Below are positions 1 through 9,747 of a stretch of DNA of 39,358 nucleotides, piece after piece. The notes below the pieces were generated by a model. The model saw only the letters and a program-made list of their open reading frames with translations, was not told the origin of the DNA and did not search any database. The translations under genes and the position numbers were made by a program. The stretch covers positions 1 to 39,358 of the forward strand of contig JANQKA010000100.1 of assembly GCA_028281405.1 (NCBI GenBank), written 5' to 3'. Each line of letters opens with the position of its first letter. Position 1 is the first letter of the stretch. The stretch is from Hasllibacter sp. Lineage in GTDB: Bacteria > Pseudomonadota > Alphaproteobacteria > Rhodobacterales > Rhodobacteraceae.

Positions 1-74
1 TCAGGCGTGAAAGCCCCGGGCTTAACCTGGGAACTGCGTTTGATACTGGCAGACTAGAGGTTGGAAGAGGAGAG
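1..74 (+). rRNA. 16S rRNA fragment, inverted and from a different sequence
   Basis: These bases read as the forward strand of 16S rRNA, roughly E. coli positions 583-656, including the stretch AACTGCGTTTGATACTGGCA. The minus-strand 16S that starts at about position 75 contains the homologous segment again (about 145-220), in opposite orientation and with clear differences (CTGCCCTTGATACTGGCAAT in that copy). Two divergent copies of the same 16S segment facing each other across a junction at about 70-76 cannot be one rRNA gene. This is most simply a chimeric join at a contig end, probably from another organism or operon. Confidence 0.85.
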
Positions 75-749
<675 letters not shown>

Positions 750-1320
750 AAAGACCGTTGCCGGTCTGACCTTGACGTTCGAACCTCTGCACATCGCCCC
801 GGCCGTCCGGCCGGGGCAGTCATCTGTCTGATGCGTGCTCCGGTCTCCATTGGAAGCCGAAACCTCGCTCAAACAGTGAAGCTGACACCCTCATCATCGC
901 CCGAAGGCTAGAGGGCCGACATACAGGGGAACGATCCGTCGAAGGACCGAACCGCCCGCACATCTCTTCAGAAACCAGCGATCTCAAACAGCAAGGGCAA
1001 CAAGACAGCGGAGCGCACCCGACCAGCGGGGCGCACCATCGCCGTCACCCGATATTTCCATGAACCGCTCCGGCCAGCGTCGCCGCAGACCGATTCGGTG
1101 TCCCCGGGATCGAACCCATCGGACAGACGGTGATTACGATTTCGGTTCGGGCGCCCGCAAGACGATTTCCGGAGGAATTCGAACTTTTTTGGGGATATCG
1201 CCGCGAACCACAATATATTGCGTGTTGGAATCCTGAAATATCCATATACCGCCCCGTGTTCACGGCTTTGTTACCAAGAGACGCCGATTCCGCCGCCGCG
1301 CCGGGGTGTTTTTCAGGGTC
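750..1320 (-). promoter_or_regulatory. 16S rRNA leader and promoter region (non-coding)
   Basis: No protein gene is supported here. The region lies upstream of the 16S on its own (minus) strand, so it must contain the rRNA leader and probably its promoter. A 10-bp GC inverted repeat (796-805 with 808-817) sits about 50 bases before the 16S 5' end and may be part of a leader processing stem. An AT-rich island at about 1183-1255, unusual in this GC-rich contig, is the most likely promoter area. No convincing -35/-10 pair could be fixed, so the exact promoter is left open. Confidence 0.4.
796..817 (-). other. GC hairpin in the 16S leader
   Basis: A 10-bp perfect inverted repeat (gccccggccg / cggccggggc) with a two-base centre lies about 47 bases upstream of the 16S 5' end on the transcribed strand. 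In rRNA leaders such stems can take part in RNase III processing. That role is inferred from position only. Confidence 0.45.
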
Positions 1321-3103
1321 CGAATCACGTCGAATCGGGCCGAATCACCACATGCGAAGTGGAGGCGCCGACCATGTTGACCGTCACGCGAATCGGTGAG
1401 TTCGTGACCTTCGACGCCGGTTTCCGGCGAAACGAATCACCCGGCGCGCCGCGAATCGGGGCTTCGAACCGCGACCGCGGGCACGGGATTCAGGGCGTCC
1501 GTGCAGCCGCCCCGTGCCAGGAGGCGATCCGAATCACAGCGCGGCTTGGTTGACGGGGCGGTTGGCTTACGCCCGAATCGACACTTGCGCGCCAGCCGCT
1601 CCTTCGACGTGCGAACCGCGGCGAAACGAATCACGCGGGGAAGCCGCCGAATCGGGCGAATGTCCCATGGAACGGGGATTCCAAGGTCTTCTCCGCGCAT
1701 TCGCGGGGCGGGCCGCGACGGAACGAATCACCCCGCGTGGCGAATCGGGTGTTCGGGCCGCCTCGCCTCAAAGTCCAATGCCCCCACATCCGGCGGGGCC
1801 CGATGACGACAATCCCTTGGAGCCCGGATGGCCCGGCGAATCAGTCAACCGCCGCCCTGAGCGCATTCTTCCGGCTTCCATCACTGTCGGTGACAAGTCG
1901 GCGGGCGGCCACCCGCGCGGCGACCGGGCCTTCGAGCCGCCACCGCACGAAACGCAAAGCCGCGGGGCACCCGCCATGATCCGGAAGCGCGGCCCGGATG
2001 AACCGGATCTACGGGCGCGTCCCGAGGCGGCGAATCGGTTGGCCGCCACCGAATCGGTCCATGCCTGCCGTGAATTGGCGATCGCTGCGAACGATGACGC
2101 GTTGACGGCGAATCGAATGCCCGGATCGGCCCAATCGAATTGGGAGACCTCGAGGCCCCCGTCAGGGAGGGCGGAATGGGATGGACCAATTCATCCGGAG
2201 GCGGCGGAACAACGAATCGGTTGGCCTCCGCCCGGGAACGGACCGGGTTGGGCCGACCAGCAGGAACCGGCATCCCGGCGAATCGGCCATGCCACGCCCG
2301 AATCGACACATTCGACGCCTTGGACGGCATGACCACCGCAGACGGGTTGTCCCGCGCGCGGCGAAACAGCCGCCCCCCTCCCGCATCGACGGTTCCAGGA
2401 GCTCCTTAACCCTCCACCGGGCGGAGCGCGACGGAGCGAATCTTCCCGCGCTCGGCAAACAATCGATTCGTCCATCGCCCCTCGGCGCGGAAGACTTGCG
2501 GGCTCCCGTCGGCTTCGGAAGGCGGTTCGATGAAACGAATCAGCGGCGAGTCGAATTGTCCGCGAATCGGTGACCACGGCCGAATCGCTCCCCGGCGTCC
2601 GAACCCGCTCGACGCGTCGACCGGCGGGGCGCACAACCAAGCACATTCCGGTGCCGCGAAGCGGGCGATTGGTCAGCGGCCGCTCAAAATGGAGGGATAC
2701 CAAGCGTTCCCGCCGCCCCGCCGGGCGACCCCGAATGCAATGGACGTCCGGCACGGCGGGAACCGGCGAATCGGCGGCACCATTCGAATACTCCCGACCC
2801 TCCGTCCCCTCCGATGGCGGGTCCGGCGGGTCCGCGCGCGCAACCCGCGAAGCCCGCGAATCGGTCGGCCCGCCGCGAATCCTATGATTCGGCCCGCCGA
2901 GGTCGGAACCGGAGGCTTCCCTTGCCTCCACGCTTCAAGCGGTCTCCGGAACGCCGCGGGCGGCAATCAACCGCCCGCGGCGCGGCGAATTGGACCCTTG
3001 GACGCGTCCCCTCCGAATGAAGCGCGTCCAAATTCCGATTCTTCAATCCTGGAGTGGGAGCGCGCGGATTGGCGCGAATCACCCCGCGCGACGGGAATCG
3101 GGT
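1321..3103 (+). repeat. Dispersed CGAATC repeat field (about 27 copies, one strand)
   Basis: By hand count the hexamer CGAATC occurs on the plus strand at 1321, 1331, 1341, 1389, 1433, 1452, 1530, 1574, 1627, 1648, 1724, 1741, 1837, 2031, 2050, 2109, 2213, 2279, 2299, 2437, 2536, 2563, 2581, 2767, 2857, 2876 and 3075. Its complement GATTCG occurs only about twice inside the field (2464, 2886). Base composition alone would predict well under one copy per strand in this length. Many copies form pairs 17-21 bases apart, the first often followed by AC (CGAATCAC) and the second by GG (CGAATCGG): 1433/1452, 1627/1648, 1724/1741, and 3075 with GAATCGG at 3095. Each copy contains GAATC, a GANTC site. 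Open frames through the field are low-complexity by-products of the repeats and GC bias; none looks like a protein gene. Function unknown. Confidence 0.8.
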
Positions 3104-3146
3104 GAATCCATTGGCCGTGGTCCGCGAAATCCATCCGTGTCCGGAC

Positions 3147-3791
3147 TCACCCCCGGCGGGCCATCCCCGGGATGGACAACTTGCCCCAAAACACCCTGAG
3201 GCCAACCAAGGCAGCTATGACCGCCAAGTACACGACCGGTTCCAACTGCCACCCCTTCCTCACCATGACGAAGTGCGCGCCACCCAGGATCGCCACGAGG
3301 TAGGTGAATTTGTGCAGCCGCTGCCACCGGGCCGCCCCCAAACGACGAACCGCCTTGTCGCCGGAGGTCCACATCAACGGGATCAGAACCAAGAAGGCGA
3401 CCATGCCGATGGTGATGTAGGGACGTTTCACAATGTCCGTCCAGATCTCACCCCAGCGGAGCTGAATGTCGAGCACCAGCCATGTCAGAAGATGCGCCAC
3501 CACATAAAAAAACGCGAGATGACCCAGCGGGCGCCGCAAGCGGATCAGGTTCACGCCCACCCAGCGGCGCAACGGAGTCACGGTCAGAACCGCGATCAGA
3601 ATCCAAACCGCCCAAAGCCCGATCTGATGTTCGATCTTTTTCGCCGGGTCCGCGCCCAAGCCGCCGGTGATGCCCCTCCAGTAGATCCAAAGAATCGGAA
3701 TGGCCCCCAAAGGGTACAGCGACCACTTCGGCACCCGGCGCACCGCGGCGTTCACGCGGTCCGCGAGGCTCACGGGAGGAACTCCCGACAT
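3147..3791 (-). CDS. msrQ: MsrQ, haem-binding membrane subunit of the MsrPQ methionine sulfoxide reductase
   Basis: The product is about 214 residues and carries several hydrophobic segments of the ferric-reductase-like (YedZ/MsrQ) family. Visible family features are a conserved His in IEHQIGLWA, the segment RRPLGHLAFFYVVAHLLTW with two His likely to ligate haem, and LHKFTYLVAILGGAHF near the C-terminus. In known systems MsrQ passes electrons from the inner-membrane quinone pool or flavin reductase to periplasmic MsrP, which repairs oxidised methionines. It follows msrP on the same strand. Start choice is uncertain: the ATG at 3791 has an AAGG about ten bases upstream, while a GTG at 3812 would add seven residues but lacks a well-placed ribosome site. 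Downstream the gene stops at the edge of the CGAATC field. Confidence 0.93.
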   Translation of the reverse strand: MSGVPPVSLADRVNAAVRRVPKWSLYPLGAIPILWIYWRGITGGLGADPAKKIEHQIGLWAVWILIAVLTVTPLRRWVGVNLIRLRRPLGHLAFFYVVAHLLTWLVLDIQLRWGEIWTDIVKRPYITIGMVAFLVLIPLMWTSGDKAVRRLGAARWQRLHKFTYLVAILGGAHFVMVRKGWQLEPVVYLAVIAALVGLRVFWGKLSIPGMARRG

Positions 3792-3846
3792 TCCGCCGCG
3801 ACCTTCGGACACGACGGGCAGCCGCGTTCGAACCTCCTGTCCGATT

Positions 3847-3878
3847 GCTCCCGGCGGGCCGCGCGGCCCGCCGGGAGC
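3847..3878 (-). promoter_or_regulatory. Perfect 32-bp palindrome between msrP and msrQ
   Basis: The arms 3847-3862 and 3863-3878 are exact reverse complements (gctcccggcgggccgc against gcggcccgccgggagc) with no spacer. The palindrome starts about 19 bases after the msrP stop and ends shortly before msrQ. There is no T-tract after it, so it is more likely an mRNA-stabilising or attenuating intercistronic hairpin than a full terminator. The DNA palindrome is certain; the role is inferred. Confidence 0.6.
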
Positions 3879-3897
3879 GGAATAGCGACCCGGCGCA

Positions 3898-4818
3898 TCA
3901 GAATTCCCTGGTCAGATCCATGCCGGCGTAGAGGGACGCCACCTCGTCCCCGTAGCCGTTGAACATCAGCGTCGGATGGCGTCGCGCGAATACGCCGTCG
4001 CCGATCCGACGTTCGGACGCCTGGCTCCAGCGCGGGTGGTCGACCAAGGGATTCACGTTGGAGTAGAACCCATACTCGCGCGGATTCTGCATGTTCCAGG
4101 AGTTGGGCGGCCGCTTCGAGGTCAGTTCGACCTTCACCACGGACTTGATCGACTTGAAGCCGTACTTCCACGGCACCACCAAGCGGATCGGGGCCCCGTT
4201 CTGGTTGCGCAGTTCCTCCCCGTAGATGCCGACCGACATCAGCGTCAGCGGGTGCATCGCCTCGTCCATGCGCAGCGCCTCGCGGTACGGCCAATCCAGA
4301 TAGCCGCGCGAGATGCCCTCCATCACGTCAGGCAATACCGCGGTCTCGAACGCCACATACTTGGCCGACGGTTGAACTCCCGCCATGTCCAGAAGCTGAT
4401 TCAGCTCAAATCCCACCCACGGAATCACCATGGCCCAGGCCTCGACGCAGCGGAACCGGTAAATCCGCTCTTCGAGATCCACGCGCCGGAGGATGTCCTC
4501 CAACCCGTAGGTGCCGGGTCTGTCCACGAGGCCCGCGATCTCCACCGACCACGGCACGGTCACCATGTCCTGCGCGTTGCGCGGCGGATCATCCTTGCCG
4601 ACGCCGAATTCATAGAAATTGCAGTAGGACGAGATGTCCTCGAGGGAAGTCGTCGCCAGCCCCGCCCCGTGGCTGGTCTTGGCGATGTCGCCAAGGGCGC
4701 GGGCCGAAGCCGGGCCGGCCATCACGCCGGCGGCGGCGCCAGCGATGATCTGGCGCCGATTGAGGAACGCCGCCTTCGGCGTTACATCGGAGTGCTTGAG
4801 TTCGGTCTTGAATGGCAT
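3898..4818 (-). CDS. msrP: MsrP, periplasmic molybdopterin protein-methionine-S-oxide reductase
   Basis: The 306-residue protein matches the MsrP/YedY family. It begins with a Tat signal (RR at residues 21-22 in FLNRRQIIAGAAAG). The molybdenum-ligand Cys is at about residue 124 in YRFRCVEAWAMV, and the family blocks LVVPWKYGFKSIKSVVKVEL and ISSYCNFYEFG are also visible. MsrP is exported folded with its Mo-molybdopterin and reduces methionine sulfoxide in periplasmic proteins using electrons from MsrQ. It is the first gene of the msrPQ pair, with a hairpin between the two. It diverges from the lipoprotein gene at 4994, so promoters for both should lie in 4819-4993. Length is normal for the family. 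Confidence 0.96.
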   Translation of the reverse strand: MPFKTELKHSDVTPKAAFLNRRQIIAGAAAGVMAGPASARALGDIAKTSHGAGLATTSLEDISSYCNFYEFGVGKDDPPRNAQDMVTVPWSVEIAGLVDRPGTYGLEDILRRVDLEERIYRFRCVEAWAMVIPWVGFELNQLLDMAGVQPSAKYVAFETAVLPDVMEGISRGYLDWPYREALRMDEAMHPLTLMSVGIYGEELRNQNGAPIRLVVPWKYGFKSIKSVVKVELTSKRPPNSWNMQNPREYGFYSNVNPLVDHPRWSQASERRIGDGVFARRHPTLMFNGYGDEVASLYAGMDLTREF

Positions 4819-4993
4819 CGGGCCTATCCTCCGTTACCTGTGCCGACGAACATAAAACCTCGGTCCTACGCTGACAAGGAGTTTCGCCGTTTTCGTGCAG
4901 CGTGCCGATTCCAGCCGCGGGCCATGCCACATCGCGAAGGCCGCCGCCCAACCAGGCGATGTCCTCCGCGCCCCGAAAGCCGAAGGAGACCCC

Positions 4994-5851
4994 ATGAAAA
5001 TTCCCGCCGCGACTTGCTCCGCCATCCTGGCTTCGCTCTCGATTTCGGCCTGCGGCGGCGGCGATGGCGGAACGGCTCCACCGGCCGGAGGGCCAAGCTA
5101 CGAAACCCTCACCAGCACGGCTCCGCTCACGAGCCGCCTCGGCGGAGCCGCGCTGAGGTGGAACATGACGACGGGAGTCCGCGAAATCGTCACCACGCTG
5201 GGTACCGTTTTCCACGAAACCGGCAGGACATTCTCGACCGACGCGACATATTTTTTCACCGATCCCGACGGATTCGACGCATCCGGAACCCTGGAGGATG
5301 GCAACGGCTCGGTCGCGTCCACCGACGCGCTCACCGGCGGGCGCGACTACGCGGCCTCGTACACGCACACTTTCACGCACCAAGGCGAAGGGTACATGTC
5401 CGTGGGCGTCTCCGGAATCATCACCGAATCGGAAGATGTCCCGATGACGGGCCGTGCCATCTACAGGGGCGAAGCGATCGGCGGTTTCGGGGACGCGGGC
5501 GGCGTGAACTCATTCAATCGGGGAACCAGCGAGGTCACGGCGGACTTCGCGGCCGGTACGGTGGATGTGACCATGACCGGTTTCCGCACGGAGTCCGGGG
5601 CTTCGAACCGGGCCTCCCGGATCGACACCATCCAGGTGACCGGCATGACGATTCAGGAAAACCGCTTTTCCGGAGGCGACCTGCGGCTCACGCTGAACGG
5701 CGCGTCCGTGGACCCGGTCCCGAATCCCAGGCCGCACCAAGCCCAAGGCGTGTTCTACGGCCATGACGGCACGGCCCCGGACGAGGTCGGCGGCGCGGTG
5801 CTCCTGCGCGGCGACGGCTCCTTCCTGGCCGGTGGCTTCATCGCCGACTGA
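4994..5851 (+). CDS. Surface lipoprotein with TbpB-like (transferrin-binding-protein-like) C-terminal barrel
   Basis: The predicted 285-residue protein starts with a lipoprotein signal: Lys2, a hydrophobic stretch and the lipobox ISAC with the lipidated Cys at residue 20, followed by a Gly-rich linker. The rest is beta-rich with no Cys. Near the C-terminus it has a GVFYG...EVGGAV...GGF arrangement, like the ending of TbpB-type small beta-barrels (GxFYGP...E.GG.F...G.F) seen in proteobacterial surface lipoproteins. An internal VPMTGRAIYRGEAIGGF block fits the same fold. The start ATG has AAGGAG seven bases upstream. A ligand cannot be read from the sequence; transferrin is unlikely in a free-living bacterium. 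No Slam-type translocator gene is seen nearby. The gene stands alone between divergent msrP and convergent clpB. Confidence 0.75.
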   Translation: MKIPAATCSAILASLSISACGGGDGGTAPPAGGPSYETLTSTAPLTSRLGGAALRWNMTTGVREIVTTLGTVFHETGRTFSTDATYFFTDPDGFDASGTLEDGNGSVASTDALTGGRDYAASYTHTFTHQGEGYMSVGVSGIITESEDVPMTGRAIYRGEAIGGFGDAGGVNSFNRGTSEVTADFAAGTVDVTMTGFRTESGASNRASRIDTIQVTGMTIQENRFSGGDLRLTLNGASVDPVPNPRPHQAQGVFYGHDGTAPDEVGGAVLLRGDGSFLAGGFIAD

Positions 5852-5876
5852 ACGCCCCGCCGGGCCGGCGCCGTTG

Positions 5877-5909
5877 GATCGGAGGCGGCGCCGCCGAAAT
5901 CATCCGATC
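5877..5909. terminator. Hairpin between the convergent lipoprotein and clpB genes
   Basis: In the 74-base gap between the two convergent stops, ggatcgg (5876-5882) pairs with ccgatc (5904-5909), and the self-complementary ggcggcgccgcc (5884-5895) lies inside. A bidirectional terminator is plausible by position. There is no clear T-tract on either strand. Confidence 0.4.
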
Positions 5910-5925
5910 GGCCGGAGGGCCGGCG

Positions 5926-8535
5926 CTACGCCGCCAGTTCCGCCGAATATCCGTCCGAAGCCGGCTCCCGGCCGCCCACGATCAAACCGTCCTTTCCGGC
6001 GGTCACCGGAATCGACTCTCCGTCGAGCACGTCCCCCGCGAGGATCATTTCGGCCAATCGATTCTGCAGCGCCCTTTGGATGACCCGCTTGAGGGGACGC
6101 GCGCCGAATACCGGATCGTAGCCCTCGCCGGCGAGCCAGGACGTGGCGGAATCGTCGACTTCGAGCGAAATGCCTCGCCCCGCCAGCCGCCCGCGGAGGA
6201 GGGAGAGCTGGATTTCCACGATTCCGTCCATGTCGGACCTCGACAGGCGGTCGAAGATGATCGTCTCGTCGAGGCGGTTCAGGAACTCAGGCCGGAAGTG
6301 ACTCCGGACCGCCTCCATGACATCCCGCCGCGCCTCCGCGTCGTCGGCCCCCTCCGGCAGCCGCGACAGCGACTGCGAACCGAGGTTGGAGGTCAACACG
6401 ATGAGCGTCTGCTTGAAATCCACCGTCCGGCCCTGTCCATCTGTCAGCACCCCGTCGTCGAGGACCTGCAGCAGCACGTTGAACACGTCCGGATGCGCCT
6501 TCTCGACCTCGTCGAACAGTACGACCTGATAGGGACGGCGCCGCACGGCCTCGGTCAGCGCCCCGCCCTCGTCGTATCCCACGTAGCCCGGCGGCGCCCC
6601 GATCAACCGGGCGACCGAGTGCTTTTCCATGAATTCCGACATGTCGACCCGCGCCATCGCGCCGTCGTCGTCGAAGAGGTATTCGGCCAGGGCCTTCGTC
6701 AGTTCCGTCTTGCCGACGCCCGTCGGCCCGAGGAAAAGGAAGGATCCCAATGGGCGGTTCTCGTCCTGCAGCCCCGCCCGGGCCCGCCTCACGGCGTTCG
6801 ACACGGCCCGCACGGCCTCGTCCTGGCCGATCACCCGGCGACCGAGCTCCTCCTCCATCCTGAGAAGCTTCTCGCGTTCGCCCTCCAGCATTTTCGACGT
6901 CGGAATGCCGGTCCATCTCTCGACGACCTGCGCGATCTGTTCCGATCCCACGGCCTCCCCGACCATCAGGTCGCTGTCCGCCTGGTCGGCCTCGGCGATC
7001 CCGCGCTCGAGATCGGGAATCACGCCGTAGGACAGCTCGCCGGCCCTGCCGAGATCGCCGACGCGCTTCGCGGCCTCGAGTTCGACCCGCGCCGCGTCCA
7101 GCCGGGCCTTCAACCCGCGGGAGGACTCGAGCTTGTCCCGCTCGGACTGCCACTTCTCGGTCAGTTCGGCGGACTGCCCCTGCAGATCGGACAGTTCCTT
7201 TTCCAACTTGCCCAACCGATCCTTCGAAGCGGCGTCGTCCTCTTTCTTGAGGGCCTCCGCCTCGATCTGAAGCTGCAGGATGTGCCGGTCGAGTTGGTCC
7301 AATTCCTCCGGCTTGGAATCCACCTCCATGCGCAGGCGCGACGCCGCCTCGTCCATGAGGTCGATCGCCTTGTCCGGCAGGAAACGGTCCGTGATGTAAC
7401 GGTTCGACAACTGCGACGCCGCGACCAGGGCGCCGTCCGATATCCGGACCCCGTGGTGCATCTCGTACTTTTCCTTGAGGCCCCGCAGGATGGACACGGT
7501 GTCCTCCACCGTGGGCTCGTCCACAAGCACGGGTTGGAACCGCCGGGCGAGGGCGGCGTCTTTTTCGACGTGCTTGCGGTACTCGTCCAGCGTCGTCGCT
7601 CCCACGCAGTGCAGTTCGCCGCGCGCCAGCGCGGGCTTGATGAGATTCGCCGCGTCCATCGCCCCGTCGGTCTTTCCCGCGCCGACCAGCGTGTGCATCT
7701 CGTCGATGAACAGGATGATCTCGCCCGCCGCCGCCTCGATTTCCTTGAGGATGGCCTTCAGCCGCTCCTCGAATTCCCCGCGGTATTTCGCGCCCGCGAT
7801 CAACGCGCCCATGTCCAGGGCCATCAGCTTCTTGTCGCGGAGGGACTCCGGCACGTCGCCGTTCACGATCCGCAACGCCAATCCCTCGGCGATCGCGGTC
7901 TTTCCGACACCCGGATCCCCGATCAGCACCGGGTTGTTCTTCGTCCGCCGGCTCAACACCTGCATCGCGCGGCGGATTTCCTCGTCGCGTCCAATGATCG
8001 GATCGATCTTGCCCACTTCGGCCGCCTCGGTCAGGTCGCGCGCGTACTTCTTGAGCGCGTCGTAGCCATCCTCGGCGTTCTCGGTGTCGGCCGTCCGTCC
8101 CTTGCGGACGGAGTCGATGGCGGCCACGAGGTTCTTCGTGGTGACCGCCCCGGCCTCCAGCGCCGCGCTGGCGCCCGATTTCACCGAGGCCAGGGCGGCG
8201 AGAACGCGATCCTCCGGGATGAACGCGTCCCCCGCGTCCTTCGCCAACTTCCCGGCCTCGTCCAACACGCGGACCGCGACCGGGTCGAAGTAGACCCGCC
8301 CCGCGTCGCCCGTGACCTTCGGCGATTTGGCCAACGCGGCCTCCGCGGCCTCAGCCACCCGCGCCGGCGCTCCGCCCGCCCGCTTGATGAGATCCGCGGC
8401 GGATCCCCGCTCGTCGTCGAGCAGCGCCTTCAGCAGGTGTTCGGGCAGCACCCTTTGGTGGTTCTCCCGCACGGCGATGGTCTGGGCGGCCTGAAGGAAG
8501 CCGCGGGACCGTTCGGTGAATTTTTCCATGTTCAT
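5926..8535 (-). CDS. clpB: ClpB, ATP-dependent protein disaggregase
   Basis: The 869-residue protein has the full ClpB order: N-terminal Clp domain with two repeats (about 1-150), first AAA+ module with Walker A GDPGVGKT at about 206-213 and Walker B ILFIDEMH at about 274, a coiled-coil middle domain rich in Glu/Lys/Gln (about 400-515), and a second AAA+ module with Walker A GPTGVGKT at about 603. The middle domain separates ClpB from ClpA and ClpC. ClpB acts with DnaK to dissolve heat-induced aggregates in the cytoplasm. The start at 8535 ([11 protein letters not shown]) is chosen because a GAGGA lies eight bases upstream and the protein then aligns with the family start. A longer frame upstream has no family similarity. 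Confidence 0.98.
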   Translation of the reverse strand: MNMEKFTERSRGFLQAAQTIAVRENHQRVLPEHLLKALLDDERGSAADLIKRAGGAPARVAEAAEAALAKSPKVTGDAGRVYFDPVAVRVLDEAGKLAKDAGDAFIPEDRVLAALASVKSGASAALEAGAVTTKNLVAAIDSVRKGRTADTENAEDGYDALKKYARDLTEAAEVGKIDPIIGRDEEIRRAMQVLSRRTKNNPVLIGDPGVGKTAIAEGLALRIVNGDVPESLRDKKLMALDMGALIAGAKYRGEFEERLKAILKEIEAAAGEIILFIDEMHTLVGAGKTDGAMDAANLIKPALARGELHCVGATTLDEYRKHVEKDAALARRFQPVLVDEPTVEDTVSILRGLKEKYEMHHGVRISDGALVAASQLSNRYITDRFLPDKAIDLMDEAASRLRMEVDSKPEELDQLDRHILQLQIEAEALKKEDDAASKDRLGKLEKELSDLQGQSAELTEKWQSERDKLESSRGLKARLDAARVELEAAKRVGDLGRAGELSYGVIPDLERGIAEADQADSDLMVGEAVGSEQIAQVVERWTGIPTSKMLEGEREKLLRMEEELGRRVIGQDEAVRAVSNAVRRARAGLQDENRPLGSFLFLGPTGVGKTELTKALAEYLFDDDGAMARVDMSEFMEKHSVARLIGAPPGYVGYDEGGALTEAVRRRPYQVVLFDEVEKAHPDVFNVLLQVLDDGVLTDGQGRTVDFKQTLIVLTSNLGSQSLSRLPEGADDAEARRDVMEAVRSHFRPEFLNRLDETIIFDRLSRSDMDGIVEIQLSLLRGRLAGRGISLEVDDSATSWLAGEGYDPVFGARPLKRVIQRALQNRLAEMILAGDVLDGESIPVTAGKDGLIVGGREPASDGYSAELAA

Positions 8536-8608
8536 GACTTTTCCTCGCTCAAGCGCCCATTTCCGGCGCGCCCAGGAACAGGCGCGCGCCGCGTCGGGCC
8601 TCGATGCG

Positions 8609-8638
8609 GATGTGGTGTTCCGATTCCGGCATTCCAAG
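8609..8638 (-). promoter_or_regulatory. Possible RpoH (sigma-32) type promoter of clpB
   Basis: On the minus strand CTTGGAA (8638-8632) is followed after 14 bases by CACCACATC (8617-8609). This resembles the alphaproteobacterial heat-shock pattern CTTG...CCTATNT/CCCCAT only partly. It lies 75-105 bases upstream of clpB, a classic heat-shock gene. Low confidence. Confidence 0.25.
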
Positions 8639-8736
8639 GGGCGGATGAAAAAAAATCGCGTCCGGGCGGCCGGCGTGGGCGGTTGTCCTTGCGCGGCGCG
8701 GGGAGGTCCGTCACAACGCCGCCGAAGGAGATCGCC

Positions 8737-9462
8737 ATGACACGGCCCGATGACCGCCTGATCGTCGCCTTGGATGTGCCGGACGCCTTGTCGGGCGAAC
8801 GACTCGCCGCGCGGATCGGCGACGCCGTCTCATTCTACAAGATAGGCTTGGGGATGCTCACGGGAGGCGGACTGGCGCTGGCCACGGAACTCATGGACAA
8901 GCACGGCAAGCGGGTGTTCCTCGACATGAAGCTCTTCGATATCTCCAACACCGTCGAGGCCGCGGTGCGCGGCCTGGTCCGATTCGGAATGGACCTCCTG
9001 ACGGTGCACGGAGACCCGCACGTGGTGCGCGCCGCGATGGAGGGCGCATCCGGCTCGAACACGAAGATTCTCGCGGTGACCGTGCTCACATCGCTCGACC
9101 GCGGAGACCTCGACGAGGCCATGACGCGGGAGGGCGATCTGGCCGGGATCGCGGTGGAGCGGGCCGCCCGGGCCTTGGCGGCGGGCGCGGACGGGGTGAT
9201 CTCCTCGCCCCGCGAGTCCGCCGCGATCCGCGCCCTGCCGGAAGCGGCGGGCAAATTGATCGTCACGCCCGGCGTGCGCCCCGAAGGGAGCGCCGCGGGC
9301 GACCAGAAGCGCGCGGCGACCCCGTCGGAAGCGTTGTCCGGCGGGGCCGACCACATCGTGGTGGGGCGCCCGATCAACGCCGCGGACGACCCGCGCGCCG
9401 CCGCCGAAGCCATACTCGCGGAAATCCGGAACCCGCCCGCTCCGACCCGGCGGTTCGGGTGA
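8737..9462 (+). CDS. pyrF: Orotidine 5'-phosphate decarboxylase
   Basis: The 241-residue protein is a type-I OMP decarboxylase, the last step of UMP synthesis. It shows LIVALDVPD at the first strand and the active-site tetrad motif [10 protein letters not shown] with Asp63, Lys65 and Asp68. It ends with the phosphate-binding signatures [10 protein letters not shown] and [15 protein letters not shown]. The start ATG is preceded by GAAGGAG seven bases upstream. It diverges from clpB and converges on the nfeD gene with a gap of only 12 bases. No other pyrimidine genes are in the window. Confidence 0.97.
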   Translation: MTRPDDRLIVALDVPDALSGERLAARIGDAVSFYKIGLGMLTGGGLALATELMDKHGKRVFLDMKLFDISNTVEAAVRGLVRFGMDLLTVHGDPHVVRAAMEGASGSNTKILAVTVLTSLDRGDLDEAMTREGDLAGIAVERAARALAAGADGVISSPRESAAIRALPEAAGKLIVTPGVRPEGSAAGDQKRAATPSEALSGGADHIVVGRPINAADDPRAAAEAILAEIRNPPAPTRRFG

Positions 9463-9474
9463 TTCCGCGGCCCG

Positions 9475-9747
9475 TCAGTTCTCGTTGATGTCGGTGTCCC
9501 AGATTTTCGACTGGCCTTTTCGAACGCCGAAAATTCGGCGCGCCGCCAGCCACCCGGCCAACGACAGGAGGGTGAACATCAGGAGGGCCAGCGACGGAGA
9601 CCCGACCGGAACCCCGGCGAGGAACACGAGTCCCGTCGCCGCCGCCCCGACCGCGAATCCGAAAAACACGTAACCCGGAGCGAACACCTCCAGTATCGCC
9701 AGCGCGATCGCCGCCGACATCCAGACCCACCATTCCTGCCAAATCAC
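9475..9747 (-). CDS. NfeD-like short membrane protein
   Basis: The 90-residue protein has two to three hydrophobic segments (about 8-55) with the family pattern LAILEVFAPGYVFFGFAVGA, followed by a short soluble tail (RKGQSKIWDTDINEN) much smaller than the usual C-terminal OB-fold domain. Short NfeD proteins are commonly encoded next to SPFH/stomatin proteins and are thought to work with them in membrane microdomain organisation or quality control. Its start codon overlaps the stop of the SPFH gene by four bases (ATGA), showing translational coupling. The substrate or exact role is not known from sequence. Confidence 0.88.
   Translation of the reverse strand: MIWQEWWVWMSAAIALAILEVFAPGYVFFGFAVGAAATGLVFLAGVPVGSPSLALLMFTLLSLAGWLAARRIFGVRKGQSKIWDTDINEN

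Noticed and set aside
1514-2931. Long open frames (272 aa plus strand, 246 aa minus strand) in the gene-free region
   Set aside because: They overlap each other on both strands, have repetitive Arg/Pro/Gly-rich composition, recur with the CGAATC repeats, lack good ribosome sites and show no family motif.
1321-3103. CRISPR array
   Set aside because: The repeats are only six to eight bases, unevenly spaced (10 to about 200 bases), and no cas genes are present.
3054-3962. 302-residue plus-strand frame over msrQ
   Set aside because: It is the complement of the clearly recognisable msrQ/msrP reading frames; composition is typical of antisense frames in GC-rich DNA.
6076-9462. 1128-residue plus-strand frame covering clpB and pyrF
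   Set aside because: Its first part is antisense to clpB; only the last 241 codons from 8737 form a real protein (PyrF).
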